Below, in pieces: positions 25,906-35,450 of a DNA stretch of 64,000 nt. The notes under the pieces were generated by a model. The model saw nothing but the letters and a program-made list of their open reading frames with translations, had not been told where the DNA came from and did no database searches. This DNA comes from Mangrovibacter plantisponsor. GTDB lineage: Bacteria; Pseudomonadota; Gammaproteobacteria; Enterobacterales; Enterobacteriaceae. The stretch lies in NCBI RefSeq assembly GCF_003182475.1, contig NZ_QGTS01000009.1:124001-188000 (forward strand), read 5' to 3'. The stretch's first letter is position 1. Each line of letters starts with the position of its first letter. The position numbers and the translations under genes are program-made.

Positions 25906-27267
25906 ATGAGCACGACTGATGATTCTTACTCTGTACCCCAGAACCCGGATGACCTTGCCCAGGTTTCACTGAAAGAAAAATGGTGGCATATCCTCGATAC
26001 CTGGAAAATTGGCATTATCCCGCTACCGCTGTTTGTGCTGGCCGGGTTGCTGATTGCGGTTGATTGCCTGGGGGGAAAATTACCCAGTGATATCGTCGTT
26101 ATGGTTGCGACACTGGCTTTTTTTGGCTTCGCGTGTGGCGAGTTTGGCAAACGCCTGCCTCTCATTGGCAAAATGGGTGCTGCGGCGATTTGCGCCACAT
26201 TCATTCCTTCTGCACTGGTGCATTACGGGTTGTTGCCGGATGTCGTTGTGGAATCCACCACCAAATTCTACAAATCCACCAACATTCTCTATCTCTATAT
26301 TTGCTGCATTATCGTGGGCAGCATTATGAGTATGAACCGTACCACGCTGATTCAGGGATTCCTGCGTATTTTCTTCCCGATGCTGTGTGGTGAAGTGGTG
26401 GGAATGGTGGTGGGGATGGGCGTTGGCCTGGCGCTGGGCATGGAACCGTTCCAGGTGTTCTTCTTTCTTATTCTGCCCATTATGGCTGGCGGCGTGGGTG
26501 AGGGGGCAATACCGCTTTCCATTGGCTATGCCACTTTATTGCATATGGACCAGGGTGTGGCGCTGGGGCGTATTTTGCCAATAGTGATGCTTGGCAGCCT
26601 GACGGCCATTATTATCTCTGGCAGCCTGAACCAACTGGGTAAACGCTACCCGCATTTAACCGGGGAAGGTGAATTGATGCCTGGGAAAACGGCCCAGGCG
26701 GCAGGTTCTCTGACCGCGGCATTTAGCGGTAAAACTGATGTTACCACTATCGCTTCCGGTGCTTTACTGGCCGTACTGCTGTACATGATAGGGATGCTCG
26801 GCCACAAACTGATTGGCCTGCCAGCACCTGTTGGCATGCTGTTTATCGCGGTCTTCATCAAACTGGTTCACGGTGTTTCTCCCCGCCTGCTGGAAGGCTC
26901 ACAGGTGGTCTATAAATTCTTCCAGACTTCCGTGACTTACCCAATCCTTTTTGCCGTAGGCGTTGCCATTACCCCATGGGAAGAACTGGTTCACGCATTC
27001 ACGTTCACCAACCTGTTAGTGATTGTCAGCACTGTCAGTGCTCTGGTTGCCACCGGGTTCTTTGTTGGCAAGAAGATAGGCATGCATCCCATTGATGTGG
27101 CCATTGTTTCCTGCTGCCAGAGTGGCCAGGGCGGTACGGGTGATGTCGCCATTCTTACTGCGGGTAACCGTATGTCCTTAATGCCTTTTGCACAAATAGC
27201 CACGCGTATTGGTGGCGCTATAAATGTTTCCCTGGCACTGCTGTTCCTCGGCAACTTTTTAGTCTGA
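25906..27267 (+). CDS. 2-hydroxycarboxylate (citrate) transporter, CitS/CitW type
   Basis: Inner-membrane secondary transporter of the 2HCT family, 453 residues with about eleven hydrophobic segments. The two family re-entrant-loop GGxG motifs are seen in MAGGVGEGAIPLS and CQSGQGGTGDVAIL, and the functional C-terminal arginine region in AQIATRIGGAIN. It could be a Na+/citrate symporter (CitS) or a citrate/acetate exchanger (CitW); the sequence alone does not settle this, so no symbol is given. First gene of the operon with the FAH-family gene and citCDEFXG, divergent from dpiBA, so the substrate is almost certainly citrate. AAGGGGC precedes the ATG. Confidence 0.88.
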   Translation: MSTTDDSYSVPQNPDDLAQVSLKEKWWHILDTWKIGIIPLPLFVLAGLLIAVDCLGGKLPSDIVVMVATLAFFGFACGEFGKRLPLIGKMGAAAICATFIPSALVHYGLLPDVVVESTTKFYKSTNILYLYICCIIVGSIMSMNRTTLIQGFLRIFFPMLCGEVVGMVVGMGVGLALGMEPFQVFFFLILPIMAGGVGEGAIPLSIGYATLLHMDQGVALGRILPIVMLGSLTAIIISGSLNQLGKRYPHLTGEGELMPGKTAQAAGSLTAAFSGKTDVTTIASGALLAVLLYMIGMLGHKLIGLPAPVGMLFIAVFIKLVHGVSPRLLEGSQVVYKFFQTSVTYPILFAVGVAITPWEELVHAFTFTNLLVIVSTVSALVATGFFVGKKIGMHPIDVAIVSCCQSGQGGTGDVAILTAGNRMSLMPFAQIATRIGGAINVSLALLFLGNFLV

Positions 27268-27285
27268 CTGACAGGTTTTACCGCT

Positions 27286-28170
27286 ATGAAAATTGCAAGT
27301 TACCAACATCTTGGCCGCCACAGTTATGGCATCGTCACACCAGATGGCTTTATTGACCTGGGCATGCGCCTTGGCGACCGCTGGCCGAGCCTTAAAGCAC
27401 TGCTGGCAGGGAATGCCCTGCCTCATGCTCAGGCACTGGCGCAGTTAAGTGCAGACGTAAGTTTTGATGATGTCGTGTTTCTGCCCGTAATCAGCCAGCC
27501 AGAAAAGATCCTGTGCGTCGGCATGAATTATGCGGAAAAACGCCGGGAGTTTGATCAGCATGATCCTGCGCCAACTTTGTTTGTCCGCTTCCCGGATTCA
27601 CAAACCGGGCACAACCAGCCGGTGATGAAACCGCACTACTCCAGCGAGTTTGATTACGAAGGCGAGCTGGCGGTGATCATTGGCCTGGGGGGTGAGCAAA
27701 TCACACGAGACCAGGCGCTGAAACATGTCGCCGGGTATAGCTGCTACATGGACGGCTCTGCCAGAGACTGGCAGCACACCTGGTTTACTGCCGGTAAAAA
27801 CTGGCCGCAGACCGGTGCATTTGGGCCCTGGATGACCACGGCAGATGCCATTCCCGACCCCCACAAACTGGCGATTCGCACCTGGCTGAATGGCCGCATG
27901 GTGCAGGAAGACAATACGGCCAGCATGATCCACAGCGTGGCGGAATTGATTGAATACATCAGCACATTCACCCGCCTGAACCCGGGAGACGTCATTATTA
28001 CCGGGTCACCCGGGGGCGTAGGTAAAAAACGCAACCCGCCACTGTTTATGCATGAAGGCGATCGCATTGAAGTGGAAGTAGAAGGCATCGGTCATCTGAG
28101 CAATGTCATTGTTGAAGCCCCTGCGCCCGCAGTGCTTTCGGATCGGCCTCTGGCCGCTGTGTCTCACTGA
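27286..28170 (+). CDS. FAH-family hydrolase/decarboxylase in the citrate operon
   Basis: Cytoplasmic fumarylacetoacetate-hydrolase-family enzyme of 294 residues. The catalytic half has the metal ligands in FDYEGELAVII (ExE) and MDGSARDWQ (Asp), plus ITGSPGGVG near the end; the N-terminal 60 residues form a small family cap. Members hydrolyse or decarboxylate 2-oxo-acid-like compounds; human FAHD1 is an oxaloacetate decarboxylase. Located between the citrate carrier (19-bp gap) and citC (17-bp gap), it is co-expressed with citrate lyase, whose product is oxaloacetate. No oadGAB genes are in the window. A role in removing oxaloacetate as pyruvate and CO2 is therefore an attractive inference, unproven. 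Confidence 0.85.
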   Translation: MKIASYQHLGRHSYGIVTPDGFIDLGMRLGDRWPSLKALLAGNALPHAQALAQLSADVSFDDVVFLPVISQPEKILCVGMNYAEKRREFDQHDPAPTLFVRFPDSQTGHNQPVMKPHYSSEFDYEGELAVIIGLGGEQITRDQALKHVAGYSCYMDGSARDWQHTWFTAGKNWPQTGAFGPWMTTADAIPDPHKLAIRTWLNGRMVQEDNTASMIHSVAELIEYISTFTRLNPGDVIITGSPGGVGKKRNPPLFMHEGDRIEVEVEGIGHLSNVIVEAPAPAVLSDRPLAAVSH

Positions 28171-28187
28171 CCTGGCTGGTGATAAAA

Positions 28188-29231
28188 ATGGACGACGTCC
28201 CTGTCGATTTTCATGTCATCGATATCAGTCGCAATGCTCAGCGCGCCGAAGAAATTCGCGCGCTGTTAGCGGCCAACCGCCTCGGGATGGATAGTGATGT
28301 TCGCTATTTCATGCTGGCTTTGGATAACCAGCGTCTGGTGGGATGTGCCGGCCTTGTGAAAAACATCATTAAATGTGTTGCGGTCGCGCCGGAGTGGCGC
28401 GGCCAAAACCTCAGCGCCAGGTTATTACAGGAAGTGGAGCGTTACGCGCTGGCGCAGGGGCATTTCCACCTGTTTCTCTATACGCGCCCTTACAACATCG
28501 ACAAATTTGCCCAAAGCGGTTTTTGGCCCATTGTTCAGTGCGATGACAGCGCAGTACTGATGGAAAATACCCCGATTGGCATTCAGCGTTATTGCAAACA
28601 ATTACGCACCTTACGGAAAAGCGGCGCGCGTATTGGTGCCATTGTGATGAATGCCAACCCATTCACCCTTGGGCACCGTTATTTGGCCGAGCAGGCCGCC
28701 CGGGCATGCGACTGGCTGCACTTGTTCGTAGTACGCGAAGACGCTTCGTTTTTCCCGTTCAACGAACGCTTAGCCATGGTGCGCTCCGGTGTGGCCGATA
28801 TCCCCAACCTGACGGTACATGAAGGCTCCCATTACCTGATCTCCCGCGCCACTTTCCCCGGCTACTTTCTCAAAGATAAAAGCGCAATTGAGCAAGCCTG
28901 GGGGGGAATGGATCTGCTTATTTTTCGCCACTATATCGCCCCGGCACTGGGGATCACCCATCGCTTTGTGGGATCTGAGCCTTACTGCCCGGTCACCAGG
29001 CAATACAACCAGTCAATGCACAGCTGGCTGGAAGCTACGGATACCGACCAGACACCCAATATCACCGTGGTGGAGATCCCGCGCATGTGCCGCAAAGCAA
29101 CCGGGGACGCTATTTCCGCCTCTGAAGTACGGCGCTTACTGAAAAACCAGCACTTTGCCCGCATTCGCGACATCGTGCCGCATACCACTTACTCCCTGCT
29201 GTTGCAGCAATACCGTGCAGCAGTAGCTTAA
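28188..29231 (+). CDS. citC: [Citrate (pro-3S)-lyase] ligase
   Basis: Activates citrate lyase by ATP-dependent acetylation of the prosthetic thiol on CitD. The 347-residue product has an N-terminal GNAT-like domain (about 1-130, VAPEWRGQNLSARLLQEVE) and a nucleotidyltransferase domain with the HxGH-type motif NPFTLGHRYL near 160. The start ATG at 28188 follows GGTGAT; an in-frame GTG at 28179 has no ribosome site of its own. E. coli CitC is about 352 residues. Third gene of the operon. Confidence 0.93.
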   Translation: MDDVPVDFHVIDISRNAQRAEEIRALLAANRLGMDSDVRYFMLALDNQRLVGCAGLVKNIIKCVAVAPEWRGQNLSARLLQEVERYALAQGHFHLFLYTRPYNIDKFAQSGFWPIVQCDDSAVLMENTPIGIQRYCKQLRTLRKSGARIGAIVMNANPFTLGHRYLAEQAARACDWLHLFVVREDASFFPFNERLAMVRSGVADIPNLTVHEGSHYLISRATFPGYFLKDKSAIEQAWGGMDLLIFRHYIAPALGITHRFVGSEPYCPVTRQYNQSMHSWLEATDTDQTPNITVVEIPRMCRKATGDAISASEVRRLLKNQHFARIRDIVPHTTYSLLLQQYRAAVA

Positions 29232-29256
29232 TTCAGGACTGACCAGGAAAACTGTC

Positions 29257-29550
29257 ATGCAGATAATCAAAGAAGCCATCGCCGGTACGGTCGAATCCAG
29301 CGATCTGATGGTGAAAATCGCGCCCGCAAGCGGCGAACTGGAAATCGTGATTCATAGCGAAGTGTACAAACAATTTGGCGAACAAATTCGCTCTGTAGTA
29401 GCACAAACCCTCGAACAGATGGCTGTTCATGAAGGCATTGTCATTATTGAAGATAAAGGCGCGCTGGATTGCGTGATTCGCGCCCGGGTACAGAGCGCAC
29501 TGTTACGTGCAGCCGGTGTGCAGCATGTTGACTGGGAGGCACTGGCATGA
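29257..29550 (+). CDS. citD: Citrate lyase gamma subunit (acyl carrier protein)
   Basis: Carrier subunit that holds the 2'-(5''-phosphoribosyl)-3'-dephospho-CoA arm on which acetyl and citryl thioesters are exchanged. The 97-residue length is standard. Ser14 in [10 protein letters not shown] is the attachment residue. It overlaps citE by four bases (ATGA), so translation is coupled. Confidence 0.95.
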   Translation: MQIIKEAIAGTVESSDLMVKIAPASGELEIVIHSEVYKQFGEQIRSVVAQTLEQMAVHEGIVIIEDKGALDCVIRARVQSALLRAAGVQHVDWEALA

Positions 29551-30422
29551 AAACACTTCGCCGGAGCATGTTGTTCCTCCCGGGAGCCAGTGCGGCCATG
29601 TTGTCCACTGCATTTATCTATAAACCTGACTCCATCATGTTCGACCTTGAAGACGCCGTAGCACTGCGCGAAAAAGACAGTGCCCGCCTGCTGGTCTTTC
29701 ATGCCCTGCAGCACCCAATGTACCGGGATATCGAGAAAGTGGTGCGCATTAACCCACTGAACACGCCGTTTGGCCTGCCAGACCTGGAAGCGGTTGTCCG
29801 CGCGGGCGTGGATGTTATCCGCCTGCCAAAAACAGACTCACCGGAAGACATTGCCGAGCTGGAAACGCACCTGGAACGCATTGAAAAAGCCTGCGGGCGG
29901 GAGCCCGGGTCAACCCGCATTATGGCGGCGATTGAATCTGCCATTGGCGTCATCAATGCAGTGGCGATTGCCCGCAGCTCCCCACGGCTGATTGGCATTG
30001 CTTTGGCGGCATTCGACTATGTGATGGATATGCAAACTGAGCGTGGCGATGGCACCGAGCTGTTCTATGCCCGCTGTGCCGTGCTCCATGCTGCTCGCGC
30101 TGCAGGAATAGACGCGTTCGATGTGGTGTGGTCAGACGTAAACGACGAAGCCGGTTTCCTGCGTGAGGTCGGGCTGATTCGCAAAATGGGCTTTAACGGC
30201 AAATCGCTGGTCAACCCGCGCCAGATAGACCTGTTACACAATGCTTATGCACCCACCCAGCAGGAAGTTGACCATGCTAAACGGGTGATTGAAGCCGCCG
30301 AAGAAGGTGAACGCAACGGCCTGGGGGTGGTTTCCCTTAATGGCAAGATGGTGGATGCCCCGATTATCGACCATGCGCAACGTGTACTGGAACGTGCTGC
30401 CGCTTCCGGTGTGCGCCAGTAA
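29547..30422 (+). CDS. citE: Citrate lyase beta subunit (citryl-ACP lyase)
   Basis: Cleaves citryl-ACP to oxaloacetate and acetyl-ACP. The 291-residue TIM-barrel protein of the HpcH/HpaI-CitE family shows [15 protein letters not shown] at the start, the metal-binding [27 protein letters not shown]-type strand ([14 protein letters not shown]), and [12 protein letters not shown] near the end. Followed by citF after 22 bp with AATCAGGACAAC as ribosome site. Confidence 0.95.
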   Translation: MKTLRRSMLFLPGASAAMLSTAFIYKPDSIMFDLEDAVALREKDSARLLVFHALQHPMYRDIEKVVRINPLNTPFGLPDLEAVVRAGVDVIRLPKTDSPEDIAELETHLERIEKACGREPGSTRIMAAIESAIGVINAVAIARSSPRLIGIALAAFDYVMDMQTERGDGTELFYARCAVLHAARAAGIDAFDVVWSDVNDEAGFLREVGLIRKMGFNGKSLVNPRQIDLLHNAYAPTQQEVDHAKRVIEAAEEGERNGLGVVSLNGKMVDAPIIDHAQRVLERAAASGVRQ

Positions 30423-30444
30423 ATTTCCCAATCAGGACAACAAA

Positions 30445-31974
30445 ATGAATAACCAGACAGAAGCACTACACGGCGCGTTTCCTCACCTGCGCCACCTGAC
30501 CAGTTTTGATGGGGAACATGCTGCCACACCGTGGCTTGACGATGCCGAAGCAAAATTAAACCGCAAGCTGTGCCAGACACTGGAAGAAGCCGTTAAGCGC
30601 GCGGGCCTGCAGGATGGCATGACAATTTCTTTCCACCACGCTTTTCGCGAAGGCGACCGGGTGATTAACACCGTGGTAGCCACACTGGCTGGCATGGGGT
30701 TTAAAAACCTGACGCTGGCATCCAGTTCCCTGATGACCTGCAATGACGCGCTGGTGGATTTTATTCGCCAGGGCGTGATTACCCGCATCTATACCTCGGG
30801 TATGCGCGGTAAACTGGCAGACGCGATATCACACGGGCTGATGGCAGAGCCAGTACAGATTCACTCCCATGGCGGGCGAGTACACTTGCTGGAAAGTGGT
30901 GAATTGCACATTGATGTGGCTTTTCTGGGTGTTCCCAGTAGCGATGCGTTCGGGAATGCCAATGGCACACAAGGGCAGTCTGCTTGCGGCTCACTGGGCT
31001 ACGCCATGGTAGATGCACATTATGCAGATAAAGTGGTCCTGCTGGCTGAAAGCCTGGTACCATTTCCGAATATGCCAGCCAGCCTGCGCCAGGATCAGAT
31101 CGATCTTGTTGTGCCGGTAGAGCGGGTAGGTGATCCTGGCAAAATAAGCGTTGGGGCCGCACGCGTAACCAGCAACCCGCGTGAATTAATGATTGCCCGC
31201 AATGCCGCCGACGTTATCGAACACTCCGGGTATTTTAAAAATGGGTTCTCCATGCAAACTGGCTCCGGTGCTGCGGCAACGGCCTGTACCCGCTTTATGG
31301 AAGAAAAAATGACGCGCCATGGTGTGGTGGCACGCTTTGCTTTAGGAGGAATAACCGGCAGCCTGGTGGATTTGCATGAAAAAGGCTTAATCGAAAAGCT
31401 GCTGGATACGCAGTGCTTTGACAGCCAGGCTGCGGCATCTCTGGCCCGCAACCCTAATCATATTGAAATCTCTACCGAAGTGTATGCCAGCCCGGACAGC
31501 CGGGCAGCCAGTTGTGATCAACTGGATGTGGTTATCCTCAGTGCACTGGAGATAGATCTCGATTTCAACGTTAACGTGATAACCGGCTCTGACGGCGTTA
31601 TGCGCGGTGCCTCTGGCGGTCACTGTGATGTGGCGAGTGCTGCCAACCTGACGATTGTTGTCGCTCCGCTGCTACGTACCCGTATCCCTACTGTGGTCAG
31701 GCGTGTGACCACCTGTGTCACCCCGGGTGAAAGTATTGACGTCCTGGTCACCGACCATGGCATTGCGGTAAATCCGGCACGCCCGGAAGTACGCGAGCGC
31801 CTGCTGGCTGCCGGGTTGAAAGTTGTTGATATAGAAACGCTCTACCAGCGTGCGGTGGCATTAACCGGTGAACCCCGGTCGGTTGCGTTTACTGACCGCA
31901 TTGTCGGCATTATTCGCTACCGCGATGGCTCCGTCATTGACGTAGTACGCCAGGTGCAGGAGGAACAGGAATGA
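30445..31974 (+). CDS. citF: Citrate lyase alpha subunit (citrate:acetyl-ACP transferase)
   Basis: Exchanges citrate for acetate on the acyl carrier subunit. The 509-residue product matches the family length. Features include DGMTISFHHAFREGD near the start, YTSGMRGKLADAIS, GVPSSDAFGNANGTQG, and GASGGHCDVASAANL with the C-terminal CVTPGESIDVLVTDHGIAVNP. The start at 30445 was chosen because the longer open frame upstream overlaps citE in another phase. It overlaps citX by four bases. Confidence 0.95.
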   Translation: MNNQTEALHGAFPHLRHLTSFDGEHAATPWLDDAEAKLNRKLCQTLEEAVKRAGLQDGMTISFHHAFREGDRVINTVVATLAGMGFKNLTLASSSLMTCNDALVDFIRQGVITRIYTSGMRGKLADAISHGLMAEPVQIHSHGGRVHLLESGELHIDVAFLGVPSSDAFGNANGTQGQSACGSLGYAMVDAHYADKVVLLAESLVPFPNMPASLRQDQIDLVVPVERVGDPGKISVGAARVTSNPRELMIARNAADVIEHSGYFKNGFSMQTGSGAAATACTRFMEEKMTRHGVVARFALGGITGSLVDLHEKGLIEKLLDTQCFDSQAAASLARNPNHIEISTEVYASPDSRAASCDQLDVVILSALEIDLDFNVNVITGSDGVMRGASGGHCDVASAANLTIVVAPLLRTRIPTVVRRVTTCVTPGESIDVLVTDHGIAVNPARPEVRERLLAAGLKVVDIETLYQRAVALTGEPRSVAFTDRIVGIIRYRDGSVIDVVRQVQEEQE

Positions 31975-32510
31975 TCATGCTGGCCCCTCAACAACCAGGG
32001 GTCAGCCTTTCAGCACTGCTGGCGGCAAAAGAGCAACGCGCTCACCGCCAGCAGTCATGGCTGGCTCGTCATCACGCCCCCCTGATTTCGCTGACACTGG
32101 TTATCCCGGGCAGTGTTAAAGACAGTATTCAATACCGTAACCTGATGGGCGTTGCGCTGGTTGCGTGTGACCAGTTGCTCTGGCAACACCGCTGGCCGGT
32201 GTTAGCCCGGGAAGTTAACTGGCTGGATACCGGTGCAGAAGCCTTGTGGAGTGTGAACCACAATGCAGCAGAATTGAAAGCCAGTTGTGTGGAGCTGGAA
32301 CAGGAGCACCCGTTAGGCAGGTTGTGGGATTTTGATGTGTTTGACCCGGAAGCCGGGCAAATTGGCCGCCATTCCCTGGACCGGGCAGGCCGCCGTTGCC
32401 TGATTTGTGGAGAACCGGCTCATGCCTGCGCGCGCTCACGCCGCCACCCGGTTGAGCAGGTGGTTGCTGAAGTGGAGAAACGCATTGATGACTGGTTTAC
32501 CCGTGATTAA
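31971..32510 (+). CDS. citX: Apo-citrate lyase phosphoribosyl-dephospho-CoA transferase
   Basis: Transfers the prosthetic group made by CitG onto CitD. The 179-residue product (E. coli about 183) contains the family segments LTLVIPGSVKDS, WDFDVFDPE and GRRCLICGEPAHACARSRRH, the last being the conserved Cys/His/Arg-rich signature. Two ATGs occur at the start (31971 and 31977); the first gives a four-base overlap with citF. Confidence 0.93.
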   Translation: MIMLAPQQPGVSLSALLAAKEQRAHRQQSWLARHHAPLISLTLVIPGSVKDSIQYRNLMGVALVACDQLLWQHRWPVLAREVNWLDTGAEALWSVNHNAAELKASCVELEQEHPLGRLWDFDVFDPEAGQIGRHSLDRAGRRCLICGEPAHACARSRRHPVEQVVAEVEKRIDDWFTRD

Positions 32511-33342
32511 CGCCGTTCCCGCACGCGTTGAGTCAACAACCATGGTGCAACGCGTGGTACGGGCGCTGTACGATGAAATTCACCTGACACCGAAACCAGG
32601 CCTGGTTGACCGGGCGAACAGTGGTTCACATCACGACATGGATCATGAACTGTTCATGCGCAGCATTGCGGCAATTGCTCCCTGGTTTGCAGTTTTCTAT
32701 GAGCTGGGGAAAACACATGCCTTCCTGCCGGAAGCGGTGCAATTGCGCTTATTACGCCCGGCAGGTATTGCCTGTGAACAGGCCATGTTTCAGGCAACCG
32801 GCGGGGTGAATACCCATAAAGGCGGTATTTTTGCACTGGGGTTATTGTGTTGTGCCGCCGGGCGGCTGGAAGCTCAGGGTAGCAGGCTTTCGCGCCAGGC
32901 GGTGTGCCACCAGGTCAGCCTGTTTTGCCACGGGTTGGTGGCGCGTGAGCTGGTGCAACGCAACCGCCAGGCATCCACGGGCGAGCGGTTGTTTCAACAG
33001 TTTGGCCTGGCAGGCGCGCGCGGGGAAGCAGAGTCTGGTTTTCAAACTGTCACTCGCTATATTTTGCCGGGCTGGCAGGACGAAGCCTGCGAAGAACGCC
33101 GCCTGCACCTGGCTCTGTTGCGCCTGATGGTGGTCAACCCGGATACCAACCTGGTATCTCGCGGGGGGCTTTCAGGGCTACGTTATGTTCAGCGTTCTGC
33201 CCGGCAGGTTCTGGCTGTAAGGTGGACCCGGGAGCAGTTACACCAAATGGATCAGGCGTTAATTGCCCGCCACCTGAGCCCGGGAGGCAGCGCCGATTTG
33301 CTCTCTGTGGCAATGGTGCTGGCTGGCTTGCCGGAGGTATAG
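32488..33342 (+). CDS. citG: Triphosphoribosyl-dephospho-CoA synthase
   Basis: Makes the precursor of the citrate lyase prosthetic group from ATP and dephospho-CoA. The 284-residue product has LTPKPGLVDRANSGSHHDMD near 30, GGVNTHKGGIFALGLLC near 100, GARGEAESGF, NPDTNLVSRGG and the terminal HLSPGGSADLL, all CitG hallmarks. The start at 32488 gives family length and overlaps citX by 23 bp; an upstream in-frame ATG at 32407 lies deep inside citX. Last gene of the operon; a citT is absent here, unlike E. coli. Confidence 0.92.
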   Translation: MTGLPVINAVPARVESTTMVQRVVRALYDEIHLTPKPGLVDRANSGSHHDMDHELFMRSIAAIAPWFAVFYELGKTHAFLPEAVQLRLLRPAGIACEQAMFQATGGVNTHKGGIFALGLLCCAAGRLEAQGSRLSRQAVCHQVSLFCHGLVARELVQRNRQASTGERLFQQFGLAGARGEAESGFQTVTRYILPGWQDEACEERRLHLALLRLMVVNPDTNLVSRGGLSGLRYVQRSARQVLAVRWTREQLHQMDQALIARHLSPGGSADLLSVAMVLAGLPEV

Positions 33343-33636
33343 GTATTCATTTAACGTTGGAGGTATATTTCATTGCGAGAAGCTGCAATTATTTGCGTCT
33401 TATTCATGCTAACTCAATCAGGCAATGGTAAGCACTGAGATTACCAAAACATTCCTTGTGCCCTATGGAAAAATAAGTAATTATTCACTATTCCCTTCGT
33501 ACAAAAATAAGCTGTCATGATGGTGTGTGCGGGTGAGAATTATTCAATGTAAAGTTGATGATAATGTGATGTTGTTAGCATTATATTAATAATATATGAC
33601 TACATAAATAAAATATCATTATACGGGGTAATAAAA

Positions 33637-34149
33637 GTGAAAAATTCTATTTTGGCCATTGTGGCCCTGTCTGTTGTGGGATGTTCTGCAAAATATAATG
33701 TGAACAATATTGAGGAGAAAACTGAGCTTTTGATGAAAGATACGCCAGTTAGTATTTCTGTTCCTGCTAACGGGATGTATGGTAATCAAACATATACCGG
33801 TTCAGGTAAAGCTACTGCAATGGCGATCCGAGAGGCTTTCTCGCACTACACTGATAATGTTAATATTTTTTATGATTGTGGTGATTTATCTTGTCTTAAT
33901 ACAAATCATAAGATTGACCATGGTTATTATGTTGTTCCGCAAATATTGCATTGGGAAGACAGGGCTACAGAATGGTCTGGTTTACCTGACCGGATAACAA
34001 TAAAAATAGTAATTTATTCCGCTGAGTCAAATAGACGTGTTGCCGCAGCAATGATTAGTGGTAAAAGCAAATGGGCTACATTTGGTGGCGATCATCCTCA
34101 GGATTTACTTGCTGAGCCTGTTAATTCTTATGTCGCTGGGTTGTATTAG
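33637..34149 (+). CDS. Small lipoprotein, DUF4823-like
   Basis: A 170-residue lipoprotein with a short signal (KNSILAIVALSVVGC, Cys16). The mature domain has a predicted mixed alpha/beta pattern: VSISVPANGMYGNQTYTGSGKATAMAIREAFSHY, then HYVVPQILHWEDRATEWSGLPDRI-type strands, ending in a TFGGDHPQDLLAEPVNSYV helix. This order matches lipoproteins annotated DUF4823; function unknown. It starts at GTG after GGGGTAAT. Codon use is clearly more AT-rich than the cit operon before it, suggesting later acquisition or low expression. It has its own upstream AT-rich region of about 290 bp. Confidence 0.65.
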   Translation: MKNSILAIVALSVVGCSAKYNVNNIEEKTELLMKDTPVSISVPANGMYGNQTYTGSGKATAMAIREAFSHYTDNVNIFYDCGDLSCLNTNHKIDHGYYVVPQILHWEDRATEWSGLPDRITIKIVIYSAESNRRVAAAMISGKSKWATFGGDHPQDLLAEPVNSYVAGLY

Positions 34150-34284
34150 TTGTTAATAATCGGGCATAAAGCTGATTTAGACAGTGCCGTGTAGCTGAGT
34201 GGAATAGTAAATATGGCTGTTATCTAAAATAATTCAAAAATTCAGGCGAAATATTTTTCAATATCGCGCCTGATATTATTTTAA

Positions 34285-35136
34285 TTACAACGTCAGCCCA
34301 TCAAAATCCGCTGAGCTATGGCGTTCAGGCAAGAACGTACCCGGTTCACCACTGGCTTTATTCACAATACGGCCGCGTTTTACAGCAGGGCGCGCATCGA
34401 TGGCTTTTGCCCAGCGAACCACATGCGTATAACTGGCAACATCCAGGAACGTAGCAGCGTCATACAGGCGCCCTAATACCAGACCACCATACCAGGGCCA
34501 AATAGCCATATCGGCAATCGAGTAGTCTGCTCCCGCGATAAACTCACGTGTCGCCAGCAATTTATCCAGTACATCCAGTTGCCGCTTGGTTTCCATGGCA
34601 TAGCGGTTCACTGCATATTCGAGTTTGACAGGTGCATACGCATAGAAATGGCCAAACCCGCCTCCGGCAAAGGGCGCAGCCCCCTGCAGCCAGAACAGCC
34701 AGTTCAGTGTTTCCGTCCGGGTTGCCAGGTCTTTCGCCAGAAAGTGGCCAAATTTCTCCGCAAGATAGAGCAAAATAGCCCCTGATTCGAACACGCGCAC
34801 TGAAGGGTCTTCACTGCGGTCCAGTAATGCAGGAATTTTGGAGTTTGGGTTCAGGGCGACAAAGCCACTGGAAAACTGGTCACCTTCGCCAATACGAATT
34901 AAATGCGCATCATATTCTGCATCAGCTACACCAGCAGCCAGCAACTCTTCCAACATAATGGTCACTTTCTGCCCATTCGGCGTACCCAGAGAATAAAGCT
35001 GAATAGGGTGCTTCCCACAAGGTAGTGTTGCTTCGTGGGTGGCACCAGATACCGGCCGGTTAATGGCGGACCATGTGCTGCTGTCTTTAGCCGGTGGGGT
35101 CCAGACTTTTGGCGGTTGCCATGTATTCGCTGTCAT
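34285..35136 (-). CDS. yghU: Glutathione S-transferase-like disulfide-bond oxidoreductase
   Basis: Member of the Nu-class GST-like proteins (YghU/YfcG) that bind two glutathione molecules and reduce disulfides. The 283-residue product aligns with E. coli YghU along its length: INRPVSGATHEATLP before the thioredoxin domain, QLYSLGTPNGQKVTIMLEELL, NPNSKIPALLD with the cis-Pro, VFESGAILLYLAEKFG, then the helical domain with WLFWLQGAAPFAGGGFGHFYAYAPVK. There is no catalytic Cys in the first domain, as in the family. The start at 35134-35136 was chosen by homology; the longer frame is not conserved. Confidence 0.93.
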   Translation of the reverse strand: MTANTWQPPKVWTPPAKDSSTWSAINRPVSGATHEATLPCGKHPIQLYSLGTPNGQKVTIMLEELLAAGVADAEYDAHLIRIGEGDQFSSGFVALNPNSKIPALLDRSEDPSVRVFESGAILLYLAEKFGHFLAKDLATRTETLNWLFWLQGAAPFAGGGFGHFYAYAPVKLEYAVNRYAMETKRQLDVLDKLLATREFIAGADYSIADMAIWPWYGGLVLGRLYDAATFLDVASYTHVVRWAKAIDARPAVKRGRIVNKASGEPGTFLPERHSSADFDGLTL

Positions 35137-35253
35137 AGGTGATATCCCATTGTTGAATGAAAATCTACAGGGAGTGTAGCAGGTCTGTTTTTTCCGGTTT
35201 AACACTATCAGGCGTGAAATCATTCACTATGAGAGGTAAGCCAGAGAAAAGAA

Positions 35254-35284
35254 ATCCCGCTACCTGCTCAACAGGTAACGGGAT
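35254..35284 (-). terminator. Strong hairpin between the EAL gene and yghU
   Basis: Thirteen-base arms (ATCCCGCTACCTG / CAGGTAACGGGAT, one mismatch) around CTCAA. On the minus strand TTTCTTTTCT follows, so it could end transcription coming from the EAL gene about 170 bp upstream. Confidence 0.6.
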
Positions 35285-35450
35285 AAAACAGAAGGATAAC
35301 AAGGATTATCCTGGGGTGAATGTCGTCTCCACTTCGTTGTTGTGGCTGGCGGACCTGGCTGGCCGTTGTCCACGTAATCCGTGAAAATTACATACTGACG
35401 ATGCCTGCAGTTCCTGGTTCAGGTAAGACAGGCTGAATAACATAATAAAA

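Noticed and set aside
33343-34284. AT-rich block around the DUF4823-like gene as a prophage or genomic island
   Set aside because: No integrase, attachment repeats or tRNA boundary; a single AT-rich gene is not enough.
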